From contig NZ_FUZT01000010.1 of the NCBI RefSeq assembly GCF_900167445.1, positions 1 to 64,000 of the forward strand: 64,000 nucleotides of DNA. The letters are read 5' to 3'. This DNA comes from Maledivibacter halophilus (GTDB lineage: Bacteria; Bacillota; Clostridia; Peptostreptococcales; Caminicellaceae). Positions 41,122 through 51,075 of the stretch are shown here, one piece after another. The notes below the pieces were generated by a model, which worked only from the letters and a program-made list of their open reading frames with translations, was not told the DNA's origin and did not search any database. Positions within the stretch are counted from its first letter, which is position 1, and every line of letters starts with the position of its first letter. The position numbers and the translations under genes were made by a program.

Positions 41122-42564
41122 TTACTTAACCGATGGTAAAATTCTTGCTTCCTTTGTAACTTTAAATCTTTCCTCTTCCTCAGGCATTAAGGCCTGACCA
41201 TATTTTTTTAATATCCCATGACTTTTACATCTTTTTATATGTCTGTCCAAAATTTTCTTTGGTTTCCAATCCTTAATTAATTTTTCCTTTAAATCCTTTG
41301 CCTTTTCTGAATTATCTTTAATAATATTTTTATCTTCCATGGGATTTTCCTTTATATTAAACATCAAATCTTCGTCATCATATCCATAAAAATGAATATA
41401 TTTATAATCATTTTCATAGATCATTCTTCCTACATAATTCGTGTTTTTGTTTTCTGACAAAATATGTTCGCTAATTACATTTCTATTTATATAATCCATA
41501 TTATTTGTTAATTCATTTAATAGGCTTCTTCCGTCGGTTTCCGGTAAGGGATAAGCATTTGCTATTTCTATAACTGTAGGCGCTATATCCATAATACTGA
41601 CAGCACCCTTTTTTACATCTCCCCTGTTAATCCCATCCCCTTCAATAATTAACGGTATTCTGGCAGAATCCTCATAAAAGGTTTGTTTTCCAAAAAGATT
41701 TCTTTCTCCTATTTGATCTCCATGATCGGACATGTATATAAAAACGCCTTGACGCTTATTATTTTCTAAATATTTCTTCCAGGCAGATCTTACTTCTCCT
41801 ATTTGCCTATCAAGATTTTCAACCATTCCATAGTATGCAGCTCTGATACCCTTCAATTCATCTAATGCAATATCTTTTTCCATATGATTAAATGCTCTGT
41901 GTTTAGAGCTCGTCTTTGTATTCCAGGTTATTGGAAGGGGCAGTATATCCTTATACTTGCAATATTCTTTCTCCGGTGATACATAGGAAAAATGGGGGGC
42001 ATAGGTTCCTACAACAATACACTGGGGTTTATCATGCTCCTCTTTCAAATAATTAACAGCTGCCTCTATAACTGCTCTATCATATTCTAAAACTGGAGAA
42101 TTTCCTCCTCCTATAACATTTAGACAGCCCTTCATACTCGTTGTTCCTATAAAGGGACCAAAGTCCTTTCGATTTTTTCCTCCTGTACCCCAATAGAGGC
42201 TTGTGATATCTCCCATTATTCTCTTGGTAAAACCATGTCTTTGGTTTGCCCCTTTGAAATGCATCCTACCGCAAAGTACAGTTTCATAGCCTTCTATTGC
42301 TAATGAATGTAAAAAGGTTGCCTGGTCCTCATAAAGGGTTTCTTCATTGTTAAAAATATTTAGTTTTGATGGTAATTGCCCTGTTAAAAAGGACATTCTA
42401 GCCGGTACACATAGGGGACATGAAGTATAAGCCCTTTCAAAAAGGGTTCCATCCTCTGCCAGCTCATTTAAATTCGGGGTATCAACAAATTCATTTCCAT
42501 AGGCTCCTATTACATTTGGAGTATGTTGGTCTGTGAAAAATATTAATATATCTTTCTTTCTCAT
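41122..42564 (-). CDS. Cytoplasmic sulfatase, second copy
   Basis: I choose ATG 42564 (MRKKDILIFFTDQH), because AAGGGGGATAAA lies directly upstream and the eleven residues before it are poorly supported. The 480-residue sulfatase has FFTDQHTPNVIGAYGNEF, the modification motif CVPAR (SCPLCVPARMSFLTGQLPSK near residue 53), and IYMSDHGDQIGERNLFGKQT near 300. It is a distant relative, not a duplicate, of the sulfatase at 38068-39525, so different sulfate positions may be served. No signal peptide is seen. Confidence 0.9.
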   Translation of the reverse strand: MRKKDILIFFTDQHTPNVIGAYGNEFVDTPNLNELAEDGTLFERAYTSCPLCVPARMSFLTGQLPSKLNIFNNEETLYEDQATFLHSLAIEGYETVLCGRMHFKGANQRHGFTKRIMGDITSLYWGTGGKNRKDFGPFIGTTSMKGCLNVIGGGNSPVLEYDRAVIEAAVNYLKEEHDKPQCIVVGTYAPHFSYVSPEKEYCKYKDILPLPITWNTKTSSKHRAFNHMEKDIALDELKGIRAAYYGMVENLDRQIGEVRSAWKKYLENNKRQGVFIYMSDHGDQIGERNLFGKQTFYEDSARIPLIIEGDGINRGDVKKGAVSIMDIAPTVIEIANAYPLPETDGRSLLNELTNNMDYINRNVISEHILSENKNTNYVGRMIYENDYKYIHFYGYDDEDLMFNIKENPMEDKNIIKDNSEKAKDLKEKLIKDWKPKKILDRHIKRCKSHGILKKYGQALMPEEEERFKVTKEARILPSVK

Positions 42565-42574
42565 TTTATCCCCC

Positions 42575-42976
42575 TTATGCCTTTGACTTTTTAACACGTC
42601 CTATATTGTCTGAACCCGCCTTTACAGCGATATCTGATAATTCTTTAATATTATTGCATGTGTCTTTCATTGAAAGCACCTCTAAAAGCATTGGCATATT
42701 AACACCATAAACAAATTCTACATTTTCTCTATTTCCTAAGGCCATAATCGATGCGTTCATTGGTGTTCCACCAAAAACATCAAGTAAAACCAAACATCCA
42801 TTTTCAGTTTCCATTTTATTTACTTCGTCAATGATCCTATTTTTCAATATATCCAGACCTTCACCATGAACAAAGGAAATAGCCTTTAGATTTTCTGAAT
42901 CTCCATATATCATCTTTGATGTTTCAATAAGTGCACTCCCAAGCTCACTATGAGCTACAATAAGTATTCCTACCAT
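42575..42976 (-). CDS. PTS mannose-family EIIA
   Basis: The 133-residue protein is an EIIA-Man domain: MVGILIVAHSELGSALIETS, with the phosphorylated His near residue 9, and GCLVLLDVFGGTPMNASIM near 62. It accepts phosphate from HPr and passes it to the IIB. It follows the IID gene after 134 bp that contains an inverted repeat (AGGCCC near 43010 and its complement near 43072), perhaps an mRNA processing or attenuation site. The second sulfatase follows 10 nt later. Confidence 0.92.
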   Translation of the reverse strand: MVGILIVAHSELGSALIETSKMIYGDSENLKAISFVHGEGLDILKNRIIDEVNKMETENGCLVLLDVFGGTPMNASIMALGNRENVEFVYGVNMPMLLEVLSMKDTCNNIKELSDIAVKAGSDNIGRVKKSKA

Positions 42977-43110
42977 AATATCCTCCTATTTTGAAATATC
43001 TATATCCACAGGCCCTTAGTTTTCAATATGAAATTTCATATCATACTATCTTTTTGCTTAAATTCTTTAATAAGGGCCTATGAATAATTTGACATGCTGT
43101 GATAGTTAAT

Positions 43111-43941
43111 TTACATAATTCCTATTACAACCATAACTGAAACAAATGCTAATAATGATAGAATAACTTTATTAACCGACCAGCCCTTCTTGTCAATTAA
43201 ATAATACACAGTCAATACTAATATAAGGGGTAATACTTTAGGCATAATCTTGTCAAAAATTGATTGTAGTGATATGGCCATTTCTCCAGAGTTATAAGTA
43301 AAGCTAACAGGTACTTTAACAAAATTGGCACTAACTCCACCTATGGTTATGAGTCCAACAACATTAAGTCCCTGGGTTACTTTAGAAGTCAATCCTTCCT
43401 GTAATACGTTTTTAGCTGCACTGAGGCCAAGATTGTACCCCTTCATAAATAGCCAGTAACGCATTAACACCATTGATCCTAGCCACGTGGCTATATAGAA
43501 TATTGCACCAATAGGTGAGCCACCCTCGGATAATCCCAATGCAATACTTAATAAAATAGGCATATATGTACCTATAAGAATGGAATCTCCAAGGCCGGCA
43601 AAGGGTCCCATAAGTGCGTTTTTGGTACTGACAATCAAATCATTAGAAACCGGCTTTCCATTTGCTTTTTGCTCCTCTAAAGCAATTACTATTCCCGGTA
43701 TAAGGGTTCCAAGGTTGGGTTCTGTATTGAAAAACTGCATATGTCTTTTTAAACCTTGTTTATATTCTTCAGGGTCTTTATATAAAAACTTCAGTATAGG
43801 CACCATCATATGGGTGAATGCAAGACCCATCATTCTTTCAAAGTTTTGAGCACAGTGGGAAAAGAATATAAATCTCCAACAAGCCTTTCTTACTTCTTTT
43901 TTTGGTATTTTAATTGTCTGAGCATCCTTGTTCTTCTCCAT
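43111..43941 (-). CDS. PTS mannose-family EIID
   Basis: The 276-residue protein is the IID membrane subunit. It has the soluble family N-terminus (CWRFIFFSHCAQNFERMMGL), the segment EQKANGKPVSNDLIVSTKNA, then GPFAGLGDSILIGTYMPILL near residue 130 and a terminal membrane helix (VILSLLAFVSVMVVIGIM). With IIC it forms the sugar channel. It overlaps nothing but lies one base from IIC. Confidence 0.92.
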   Translation of the reverse strand: MEKNKDAQTIKIPKKEVRKACWRFIFFSHCAQNFERMMGLAFTHMMVPILKFLYKDPEEYKQGLKRHMQFFNTEPNLGTLIPGIVIALEEQKANGKPVSNDLIVSTKNALMGPFAGLGDSILIGTYMPILLSIALGLSEGGSPIGAIFYIATWLGSMVLMRYWLFMKGYNLGLSAAKNVLQEGLTSKVTQGLNVVGLITIGGVSANFVKVPVSFTYNSGEMAISLQSIFDKIMPKVLPLILVLTVYYLIDKKGWSVNKVILSLLAFVSVMVVIGIM

Positions 43942-43942
43942 A

Positions 43943-44695
43943 TTATGCAGCCTCCTTTCTATACATAGTATCTAATACAGCTATACAGCTTGCTAAAACT
44001 GCAAGGGAAAGAATTGTAATATTAAATGATGCAACTATTACAAAACCCGCTAAAAAGAATATTATCATCTTTTTATCACTTAAGGTTTGTCGTAATAATA
44101 ATGCAAATCCAATGGCTGGCAGCATTCTACCTAGAACAATAAAGATTCTTCCTACAACCTCTGGCATTGCATTAGTTAATGTTTGGGCTGCAGATGCACC
44201 AAAATAACATGCTAAGAAAATTGTTGTAAATCGAATTAAGAAAGTGGGAACTGTTCCTAATATATTCATACGAATAATTCCTTCTCCATTACCTTCTTCA
44301 GCATACTTATCTCCTTTGTGAACAAATGTTGCATTAAAGCTCATTAAAAAGTTAAAAACTACGATTCCAAAAAAGCTCAATGGTACAGCCAATGCCACTG
44401 CATACTCTGGGCCGCCCCCACTTACTAGGGCCAGTGGAATCCCAATGTATGCTGCAAAGTTAATATCAGCTGGAAGTGATCCTCCCGGTGTAACAAGTCC
44501 TATATACATGGCCTGAACTGCTGCACCAGCTAAAATTCCTGATTTTACATCACCTAAAATAATTCCAATTATCAGTCCTGCAACTAATGGTCTCCCTATG
44601 GTATTCCAACCACCGGTTACACCAAAAAACCACGGAGTTCTTTTTGCTCCAAGATAACCAAATAGGCCTATTAATATAGCTTGCCATAATTCCAT
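43943..44695 (-). CDS. PTS mannose-family EIIC
   Basis: The 250-residue protein has several hydrophobic helices and the family segments WQAILIGLFGYLGAKRTPWF, GRPLVAGLIIGIILGDVKSG, and AAVQAMYIGLVTPGGSLPAD. It forms the translocation channel with IID. It lies 18 nt after IIB. Confidence 0.9.
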   Translation of the reverse strand: MELWQAILIGLFGYLGAKRTPWFFGVTGGWNTIGRPLVAGLIIGIILGDVKSGILAGAAVQAMYIGLVTPGGSLPADINFAAYIGIPLALVSGGGPEYAVALAVPLSFFGIVVFNFLMSFNATFVHKGDKYAEEGNGEGIIRMNILGTVPTFLIRFTTIFLACYFGASAAQTLTNAMPEVVGRIFIVLGRMLPAIGFALLLRQTLSDKKMIIFFLAGFVIVASFNITILSLAVLASCIAVLDTMYRKEAA

Positions 44696-44712
44696 ACTGC
44701 TTTTCCTCCTCT

Positions 44713-45198
44713 TTATATTATTTTTTCAATATCGTTCCACTCTAGCTTTTCAGCATCTGGAACGGTTTGAACAAAGACATTTATTCCTTTTTGATGAATA
44801 TTTCTTAATGCCTGGATTTCATCATCCAATAAATAGCAAAATGAAGCTAATTTTGTAGTTTTTGGCTTATTACTCATAGGGCCAATATTATATCCCAAAT
44901 CAGAAACAAATCCATTATTGATAACCTTTTCCATAATTAGAGGAGAACGATTTAAAATTAAGGTGCTTTCTTCTTGTCCTTCTATCTTCTCCTTAACTTT
45001 TTCTCCATCATTAACCTTTGCGATGATTAATTCAACCCCACTTGGACACGCTAGCTCAAAAATATTGGTAAGCATGCTATCATCAGCAATTTCATCATCA
45101 AAAATAACTATGTTTTTGATTTTTAGATGATTAACCCAGCGAACCATAACTTGACCGTGAATCAATCTATCGTCTGTTCTCATTAATTTTACTTCCAT
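44713..45198 (-). CDS. PTS mannose/fructose/sorbose-family EIIB
   Basis: I choose ATG 45196-45198 (MEVKLMRTDDRLIHGQVMVR), because GGGAGG lies upstream; a longer frame would read through the sigma-54 promoter. The 161-residue IIB has the active His in DRLIHGQV near residue 12. It passes phosphate from IIA to the sugar. The first gene of the operon, it lies about 40 nt after the expected sigma-54 start site. Sorbose/mannose/GalNAc-type specificity is possible; with the sulfatases, an amino sugar or glycosaminoglycan fragment is a reasonable guess. Confidence 0.9.
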   Translation of the reverse strand: MEVKLMRTDDRLIHGQVMVRWVNHLKIKNIVIFDDEIADDSMLTNIFELACPSGVELIIAKVNDGEKVKEKIEGQEESTLILNRSPLIMEKVINNGFVSDLGYNIGPMSNKPKTTKLASFCYLLDDEIQALRNIHQKGINVFVQTVPDAEKLEWNDIEKII

Positions 45199-45245
45199 CT
45201 TAAAAACCTCCCTAAAAGTATTATAATTTATGACACTTATTATAA

Positions 45246-45262
45246 ATGCAATCTTCGTGCCA
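45246..45262 (-). promoter_or_regulatory. Consensus sigma-54 promoter of the PTS/sulfatase operon
   Basis: On the minus strand, TGGCACGAAGATTGCAT (45262-45246) is a full match to TGGCACG-N4-TTGCA, with GG and GC 10 nt apart. Transcription would start near 45237, about 40 nt before the EIIB ATG. Confidence 0.9.
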
Positions 45263-45312
45263 AACACTAATGTGAAAACAAGGTGCTTTTAAAAATTTTT
45301 CTTCTATTTTTT

Positions 45313-45357
45313 AAACACTAAGATTTTCTTTTCAAACACTATTTTACCTTAGTGTTT
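45313..45357 (-). promoter_or_regulatory. Activator binding boxes AAACACTAA
   Basis: AAACACTAA at 45313-45321 and TTAGTGTTT at 45349-45357 form an inverted repeat, with AAACACTA between them at 45334-45341 and another AAACACTAA at 45262-45270 by the promoter. At 50-95 bp upstream of -24 they fit enhancer sites for the adjacent LevR-like activator. Confidence 0.7.
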
Positions 45358-45424
45358 ATATTGCAAAAAACATTAAACAGTTTTATAATAAATTTAATAT
45401 AATTTTCTAAAGGTGATGATACTT

Positions 45425-47875
45425 ATGTCGAGAAAGGATACAGTTTTAAATTGCTTAAAAGAGGCTTGTAATCAACTTCTTAATATCAAAACAGAAAGTT
45501 ACAATTCCTTTGGCTTCACTGCAAATGAAATATCTCAACGCTTAAAAATCTCTAGGGCCAATGCAAGCAATCATCTTAACTCATTGGTTAAAGAAAATAA
45601 AATAATAAAAATCGATGGAAGACCTGTGAAATTTTTGGATAATCGTTGGTATTTTGATGAGAGTGGTTCTATTTTCCTGGATGAAAAAAAGATACAACCC
45701 ATAGATTTAGAAGATGAAGACCCTTTTAATTCCCTTGTTGGCTCAAATGGAAGCCTAAAAAGCTTATGTGAGCTTGCAAAGGCCGCTATACTTTATCCTC
45801 CAAATGGATTGCACACTTTAATCTTAGGACAATCGGGAACAGGTAAAAGCTTAATAGCCAGTCTTATGTATGATTTTGCCCTTTATTCAAATAAGCTGTC
45901 TAAAAAGAATTCTTTTATAGTTTTGAATTGTGCCGACTATTCAAATAATCCACATCTTTTGGTATCTTTGCTCTTCGGCCATGTAAAAGGAGCCTTTACC
46001 GGTGCAGATGCCGATAAAGAAGGGTTGGTAAATCAAGCAGAACATGGAATTTTATTTTTAGATGAAATTCACAGACTACCTCCGGCTGGTCAAGAAATGC
46101 TTTTTTCTATTATAGACAAAGGGGTATATAGAAAGGTTGGAAGTGATAAAGAAGAAAAGATCCAGGATATTTTAATAATTGGTGCGACAACTGAAGACCC
46201 TAATAAAACACTTTTGACTACTTTTTTAAGAAGAATACCAATTATTTTAAATGTTCCTCCATTAAATGATAGACCAATAAAAGAACGGGTGGAGCTAATA
46301 AAAACTTTGTTTAAAAAGGAAGCCAATAAAATAAACATTCCTATTCAAATTACTGCACCGGTTATTAAAATTTTACTCACAAGGATTAATGAAGGAAATA
46401 TCGGAAAACTGAAAAGCATTATTCAATATTCATGTGCTAAGGGCTTTTTAAATCACACAATAATAGATGAGAAGGATTTAATTATTACCCAGCAATGTTT
46501 ACCAGAGGACATTGGCCTGACTGCCTTTACTGAACAAAATTATAAAATTAAAACAGCTAACCTTTATATTTTACCTGAAAAAATAGAAGCACCGACTATT
46601 AATAAAAAGGTTACTCCATCAAAATGGTATAAAAAATTAAATGAAGATATTAATGAACTCATGAATCTAGGTTATACTAAAGATCAAGCTATATTAACAC
46701 TGGGAGAAAAACTTGATCTTAACTTTAACTATAACTCTGCCCATATATATAAGGAACAGTTTAAGAAGCTTTATTCCATTATACCTCAGAATGTAATTAA
46801 TATTGTTGAGGGGCTCATTAAAATTATCAAATTGGAAAGCAATATACCTATTACAACCCAGTTAGTAAGCTCTCTTAGTTTATTTGTCGGTCAAATCTTA
46901 AATAATAATCAAAATGAAAGTAGACATTTAGATTTTAATTACAATATTTCTAAGATAACAAAGGAAGAAAAAACCCTTGCTATAAGAATTACTGATGAAA
47001 TATCTAAAATTACTGGCCTGAAAATTCCTAAGGCTGACATAAACTTTTTATCAAGCTTGATTCATTCTATTAATATTTTAGAACAAAACAATAATCGTAT
47101 ACCTATTATCATATTATCCCATGGTGAAAATACTGCCACCAGTATAGCTAATGTTGTTAATTCCATCTTTGGAGAAAAGCTCATATATGGATTTGATCTT
47201 TCCCTTGAAGGAAATTTCGATGAATTTTTCAATAGAGTGGCTCAATTTTGTATAAGGATCAACCAGGAACAGGGTATACTATTTTTAGTTGATATGGGAT
47301 CTCTAGTTAATGTAGGTAAGAAAATTACAAAATTAACGGGAATTGAAACAGCCACTATTGACTGTGTTAGCACCCCCATAGTATTGGAAGCCGTAAATAA
47401 GCATTTTATTATTAATGATTTGGAAAAACTAGTTTCCAGTATTTTAGAGGACTTTAAATATAAAAACTTCTCTTATATAAATAATATTGACAACACAAAG
47501 GAAATCAGCTCAAATACCCTCAATTTAAGCTTAACTTTACCAAAATTATTAAGCTATTATGTGGATTATCTGGATATTGATGAGATAACAAATCAATTAA
47601 ACAAATGTATTTACAGACTTCAAAAAGCTTTAGGGGAGCCTTTACCAGACAATGCTATTTTAATTTTTATTGCTCATTTGACCCGTCTTATAGAAAAAAT
47701 TATTATACATGACGATTTTTCTCAAGAAACAACCTCATTACCTTTAAAGCCTGAAAAGAAAGAATATTCTTTTATAGTAAAAAAATCATTATCGGATTTA
47801 GAAGCCTACTATCAAATAACTATACCTGACCATGAAATAAGTTTTCTTACAGAAATATTATTTAGTTCTAAATAG
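45425..47875 (+). CDS. LevR-like sigma-54 activator with PRD and PTS domains
   Basis: I choose ATG 45425 (AAAGGTGATGA upstream). The 816-residue protein has an N-terminal winged helix (EISQRLKISRANASNHLNSL), an AAA+ domain at about residues 95-340 (Walker A GQSGTGKS, sigma-54 contact GAFTGA in FGHVKGAFTGADADKEGLVN, Walker B GILFLDEIHRLP), a first PRD near 450-550, an EIIA-Man-like part with its His in IPIIILSHGENTATSIANVV near 570, and a C-terminal PRD with a conserved His in LIFIAHLTRLIEKIIIHDDF near 765. PTS-dependent phosphorylation of these histidines would report sugar flux. It is transcribed away from the PTS genes, whose sigma-54 promoter it should control. Confidence 0.93.
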   Translation: MSRKDTVLNCLKEACNQLLNIKTESYNSFGFTANEISQRLKISRANASNHLNSLVKENKIIKIDGRPVKFLDNRWYFDESGSIFLDEKKIQPIDLEDEDPFNSLVGSNGSLKSLCELAKAAILYPPNGLHTLILGQSGTGKSLIASLMYDFALYSNKLSKKNSFIVLNCADYSNNPHLLVSLLFGHVKGAFTGADADKEGLVNQAEHGILFLDEIHRLPPAGQEMLFSIIDKGVYRKVGSDKEEKIQDILIIGATTEDPNKTLLTTFLRRIPIILNVPPLNDRPIKERVELIKTLFKKEANKINIPIQITAPVIKILLTRINEGNIGKLKSIIQYSCAKGFLNHTIIDEKDLIITQQCLPEDIGLTAFTEQNYKIKTANLYILPEKIEAPTINKKVTPSKWYKKLNEDINELMNLGYTKDQAILTLGEKLDLNFNYNSAHIYKEQFKKLYSIIPQNVINIVEGLIKIIKLESNIPITTQLVSSLSLFVGQILNNNQNESRHLDFNYNISKITKEEKTLAIRITDEISKITGLKIPKADINFLSSLIHSINILEQNNNRIPIIILSHGENTATSIANVVNSIFGEKLIYGFDLSLEGNFDEFFNRVAQFCIRINQEQGILFLVDMGSLVNVGKKITKLTGIETATIDCVSTPIVLEAVNKHFIINDLEKLVSSILEDFKYKNFSYINNIDNTKEISSNTLNLSLTLPKLLSYYVDYLDIDEITNQLNKCIYRLQKALGEPLPDNAILIFIAHLTRLIEKIIIHDDFSQETTSLPLKPEKKEYSFIVKKSLSDLEAYYQITIPDHEISFLTEILFSSK

Positions 47876-47896
47876 GTTTTTATAAAAAATAAAACT

Positions 47897-47953
47897 GGTT
47901 TATAGATAGAGATAAAGAAAATCTCTTTACACTCCTTCTATAAACCTCTTTTT
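47897..47953 (+). terminator. Terminator after the LevR-like gene, derived from R2
   Basis: GGTTTATAGA (47897-47906) pairs with TCTATAAACC (47937-47946), with GAGAT/ATCTC inside and a T-run after. The first half, AAACTGGTTTATAGATAGAG, matches the right half of R2 copies 3 and 4, so a truncated repeat seems to serve as terminator here. Confidence 0.65.
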
Positions 47954-48000
47954 ATTCTAGTCAATAAGATTTTGAAAGAATCGATATTATAAACTTTTAA

Positions 48001-48993
48001 TTATTCTTTAATCCAATCCATCATACTTCTAAGCTTCTTACCAACTTCTACTATTGGATGCTGAAGTTCTTTTTCTTTGATTGCATTGAACATAGGTCTA
48101 TTCATATTATTTTCTGACAACCAATCCTTAGCAAACTTTCCAGTTTGAATTTCATTTAGAACCTTTTTCATTTCCTTTCTTGTTTCTTCATTTATGATTC
48201 TTCTGCCAACCATGTAATCTCCATATTCAGCAGTATCACTAACACTATATCTCATTTTTTCAAATCCACCCTCATAAAGCAAGTCTACTATGAGCTTCAT
48301 TTCATGTAAACATTCAAAGTATGCTATTTCCGGCTGATATCCTGCCTCAACCAATGTATCAAATCCAGCCTTTATAAGCTCTGTTACTCCTCCACATAAA
48401 ACAGATTGCTCTCCAAATAGATCTGTTTCTGTTTCTTCCTTAAAGGTTGTTTCTAATACTCCTGCCCTTGCTGCACCTATTCCTTTTGCATAGGCAAGGG
48501 CTATATCTTTGGCTTTACCTGTGTAATCCTGGTAAATTGCCACAAGTGCAGGTACTCCCTTTCCTTCCTCATAAACTCTCCTTACCAAATGTCCAGGGCC
48601 TTTGGGTGCAACCATGAAAATATCTACATATTCCGGTGGCACTATCTGTGAAAAATGTATATTAAAACCATGGGCAAAGGCTAATGCATCTCCTTCTTCC
48701 AGATAGGGCTTTATATTTTCTATATATATGCTTCTCTGCTTTTCATCAGGTACTAAAATCATTACTACATTACTTACTTTAGCAGCCTCGGCAACTTCCA
48801 TAACCTCAAGTCCACTTGCCTTAACCTTTTCCCAGGACCTGCTTCCTTTATATAGTCCTACTACAACGTCTACTCCACTTTCCTTTAAGTTCAATGCATG
48901 GGCATGACCCTGACTACCAAATCCAATAACTGCAACTTTTTTATCCTTGAATATTTCCAAATTCCCATCTTTTTCATAATACATTTTTGCCAT
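48001..48993 (-). CDS. ilvC: Ketol-acid reductoisomerase
   Basis: The 330-residue class I enzyme converts acetolactate (or acetohydroxybutyrate) to the dihydroxy acid with NAD(P)H in branched-chain amino acid synthesis. Markers are [20 protein letters not shown] (cofactor loop), [20 protein letters not shown] near residue 131, [20 protein letters not shown] near 190, and the late [17 protein letters not shown]. It follows leuA by 30 nt, so it is probably under the leucine T-box. The dihydroxyacid dehydratase ilvD is not in the window. Confidence 0.96.
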   Translation of the reverse strand: MAKMYYEKDGNLEIFKDKKVAVIGFGSQGHAHALNLKESGVDVVVGLYKGSRSWEKVKASGLEVMEVAEAAKVSNVVMILVPDEKQRSIYIENIKPYLEEGDALAFAHGFNIHFSQIVPPEYVDIFMVAPKGPGHLVRRVYEEGKGVPALVAIYQDYTGKAKDIALAYAKGIGAARAGVLETTFKEETETDLFGEQSVLCGGVTELIKAGFDTLVEAGYQPEIAYFECLHEMKLIVDLLYEGGFEKMRYSVSDTAEYGDYMVGRRIINEETRKEMKKVLNEIQTGKFAKDWLSENNMNRPMFNAIKEKELQHPIVEVGKKLRSMMDWIKE

Positions 48994-49023
48994 AATTAAA
49001 ATCCTCCTTATATTTCCATTTTT

Positions 49024-50562
49024 CTACGAAGCCTTTTCTTCTTTATCTTTACCATATATTTCATATGACATTTTATTTACAGCACTTATATATGCCTTTA
49101 TGCTAGCTTCTACCACATCCGTACTGAGGCCTCTACCCCTATACATCTTTCCATCATATTTGATTTTCACAATTGCTTCTCCCTGGGCATCCTTACCTTC
49201 TGTTACTGAATGTAATTTATAGTCCTCTAGTATAATATCCATTCCTACAATTTTCTCAATAGCTTTAAATGCTGCATCTACTGGTCCATCTCCAACCATA
49301 GCTTCTTCTATTAGTTTATCTTTAACCCTAAGGGCTATTGAAGCTGTTGTTGAGATTACATTTCCGCTATTAATTACAAATCTTTCAAGTTTATAGGTTT
49401 GTGGGATTTCAATAATCTCTTCTGAAACTATTGCTTCTATATCTCTATTGTAAACGACCTTCTTTTTATCGGCTAAATCTTTGAATTGTTTAAAGGCCTT
49501 ACTTAGGTCTTCATCTGATAGATTATACCCAAGGCTCTTAAGTCTTTCATTAAATGCATGTCTTCCAGAATGTTTTCCAAGAACCATTTTGTTAGTAGTA
49601 AGTCCTATAGATTCTGGAGTCATTATTTCATATGTGCTTCTCTCCTCCAGTACTCCATGTTGATGGATGCCTGATTCATGAGCAAAGGCATTGGCTCCTA
49701 CTATGGCCTTATTAGGTTGAACCTGAACACCGGTTATAGTACTTAAAAGCCTGCTGGAACGCATAATTTGAGTTGTATCAATATTACACTCTAATCCTAG
49801 TACATCCTTTCTTGTATTAATGGCCATTACTATTTCTTCTAATGCTGCATTTCCTGCCCTTTCACCTATACCATTAATGGTACATTCAAATTGGGTGGCT
49901 CCAGCCTTTGCCGCTGCCAATGTGTTGGCAACAGCCAATCCTAAGTCATTATGACAATGGACGGATATTTCTGCTTTATGAATATTTGAAGTGTTTTCTT
50001 TGATTTTAGTTATAAATTCATAGTATTCTTCAGGTGTTGTATATCCTACTGTATCAGGAATATTAATTACAGTTGCTCCTGCCTCTATTACCTTTTCATA
50101 TATTTGAGCCAAAAACTTTGGATCACTTCTAGTTCCATCTTCAGCAGAAAATTCAATATCTTCACAGTATTTTTTTGCATACTTAACCATTGCTACTGCC
50201 CTTTCAATTACTTCCTCAGGCTTCATTTTCAGCTTATGTTTCATATGAATATCTGAAGTCGCTATAAAGGTGTGTATTCTTGGTCTAACAGCATACTTTA
50301 CTGCCTCCCATGCATAATCTATATCCTTAGGCAGGGCCCTAGCTAAGCTTGCCACTGTAGAATTCTTTATAATCTGAGCCACCTCTTTAACTGAATTAAA
50401 ATCACCCTGAGAGGCTATGGCAAATCCTGCTTCAATTACATCTACCTTTAATAATTCCAGCTGTTTAGCCACCTTAATTTTTTCCTGAAGGTTCATGCTG
50501 CACCCAGGTGACTGTTCTCCATCTCTTAACGTAGTATCAAATATCTTAATATTTTTCCCCAT
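49024..50562 (-). CDS. leuA: 2-isopropylmalate synthase
   Basis: The 512-residue enzyme condenses 2-ketoisovalerate with acetyl-CoA, the first step to leucine. Markers are FDTTLRDGEQSPGCSMNLQE (HMGL-like signature), the metal-binding HCHNDLGLAVANTLAAAKAG near residue 202, ERAGNAALEEIVMAINT, and the C-terminal leucine-binding LeuA_dimer domain from about 390 (VGDGPVDAAFKAIEKIVGMD), so it should be leucine-inhibited. Length is normal. A T-box leader precedes it. Confidence 0.95.
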   Translation of the reverse strand: MGKNIKIFDTTLRDGEQSPGCSMNLQEKIKVAKQLELLKVDVIEAGFAIASQGDFNSVKEVAQIIKNSTVASLARALPKDIDYAWEAVKYAVRPRIHTFIATSDIHMKHKLKMKPEEVIERAVAMVKYAKKYCEDIEFSAEDGTRSDPKFLAQIYEKVIEAGATVINIPDTVGYTTPEEYYEFITKIKENTSNIHKAEISVHCHNDLGLAVANTLAAAKAGATQFECTINGIGERAGNAALEEIVMAINTRKDVLGLECNIDTTQIMRSSRLLSTITGVQVQPNKAIVGANAFAHESGIHQHGVLEERSTYEIMTPESIGLTTNKMVLGKHSGRHAFNERLKSLGYNLSDEDLSKAFKQFKDLADKKKVVYNRDIEAIVSEEIIEIPQTYKLERFVINSGNVISTTASIALRVKDKLIEEAMVGDGPVDAAFKAIEKIVGMDIILEDYKLHSVTEGKDAQGEAIVKIKYDGKMYRGRGLSTDVVEASIKAYISAVNKMSYEIYGKDKEEKAS

Positions 50563-50731
50563 TTCAATCCTCCCCTTCCTTTTAACAGTTTTAAATGATA
50601 GGTTTTAAGGTGTAAAATTCAAGTCATTCTTTAAGGTTTTAAAAAATCTTAAATAACAATATATTAAATTAATTTGTTGCACTAGTTCTTATATTAAGTT
50701 TTTTAATTTTTCCGGAAAAATTATTTAATAA

Positions 50732-51060
50732 AAAAACCTCGTCCATAAATATATACTATTTAAGGACGAGGCATAGCTCCCCGTGGTACCACCTTATTTG
50801 TTTTTGCAAATGCAAAAACCACTCACTTTGAGGTAAATTGAACCCTAGCCTATAATGGGGCTAACCATCTATCTCCTACTTGTAGTATTATAACAATAAA
50901 ATATTTAAAGTCATATTTCCACGTTTTCAAAGATGCAGCTCGGGAGTGAGTAATATTTTGATGCAGTATCGGCTCTCAGCAATTACCGACTCTCTTAAAC
51001 TACTTTTCTAAAATATGCTCTCCTTCATTGCTTTTGGAATTTTATTTTTTGAATTTTTTT
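50732..51060 (-). promoter_or_regulatory. Leucine T-box leader of leuA-ilvC
   Basis: On the minus strand the leader has the T-box sequence GGTGGTACCACGG (50793-50781), followed by a terminator hairpin of CCTCGTCC and GGACGAGG and a T-run near 50735. Stem I starts near GAGAGTCGG (51000-50985 region). The specifier position reads CTC, followed by A (50950-50947), in ACTCACTCCCGAGC, which predicts sensing of uncharged tRNA-Leu. Its promoter is at 51076-51104. Confidence 0.88.
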
Positions 51061-51075
51061 AAAGTATTGTATTGA

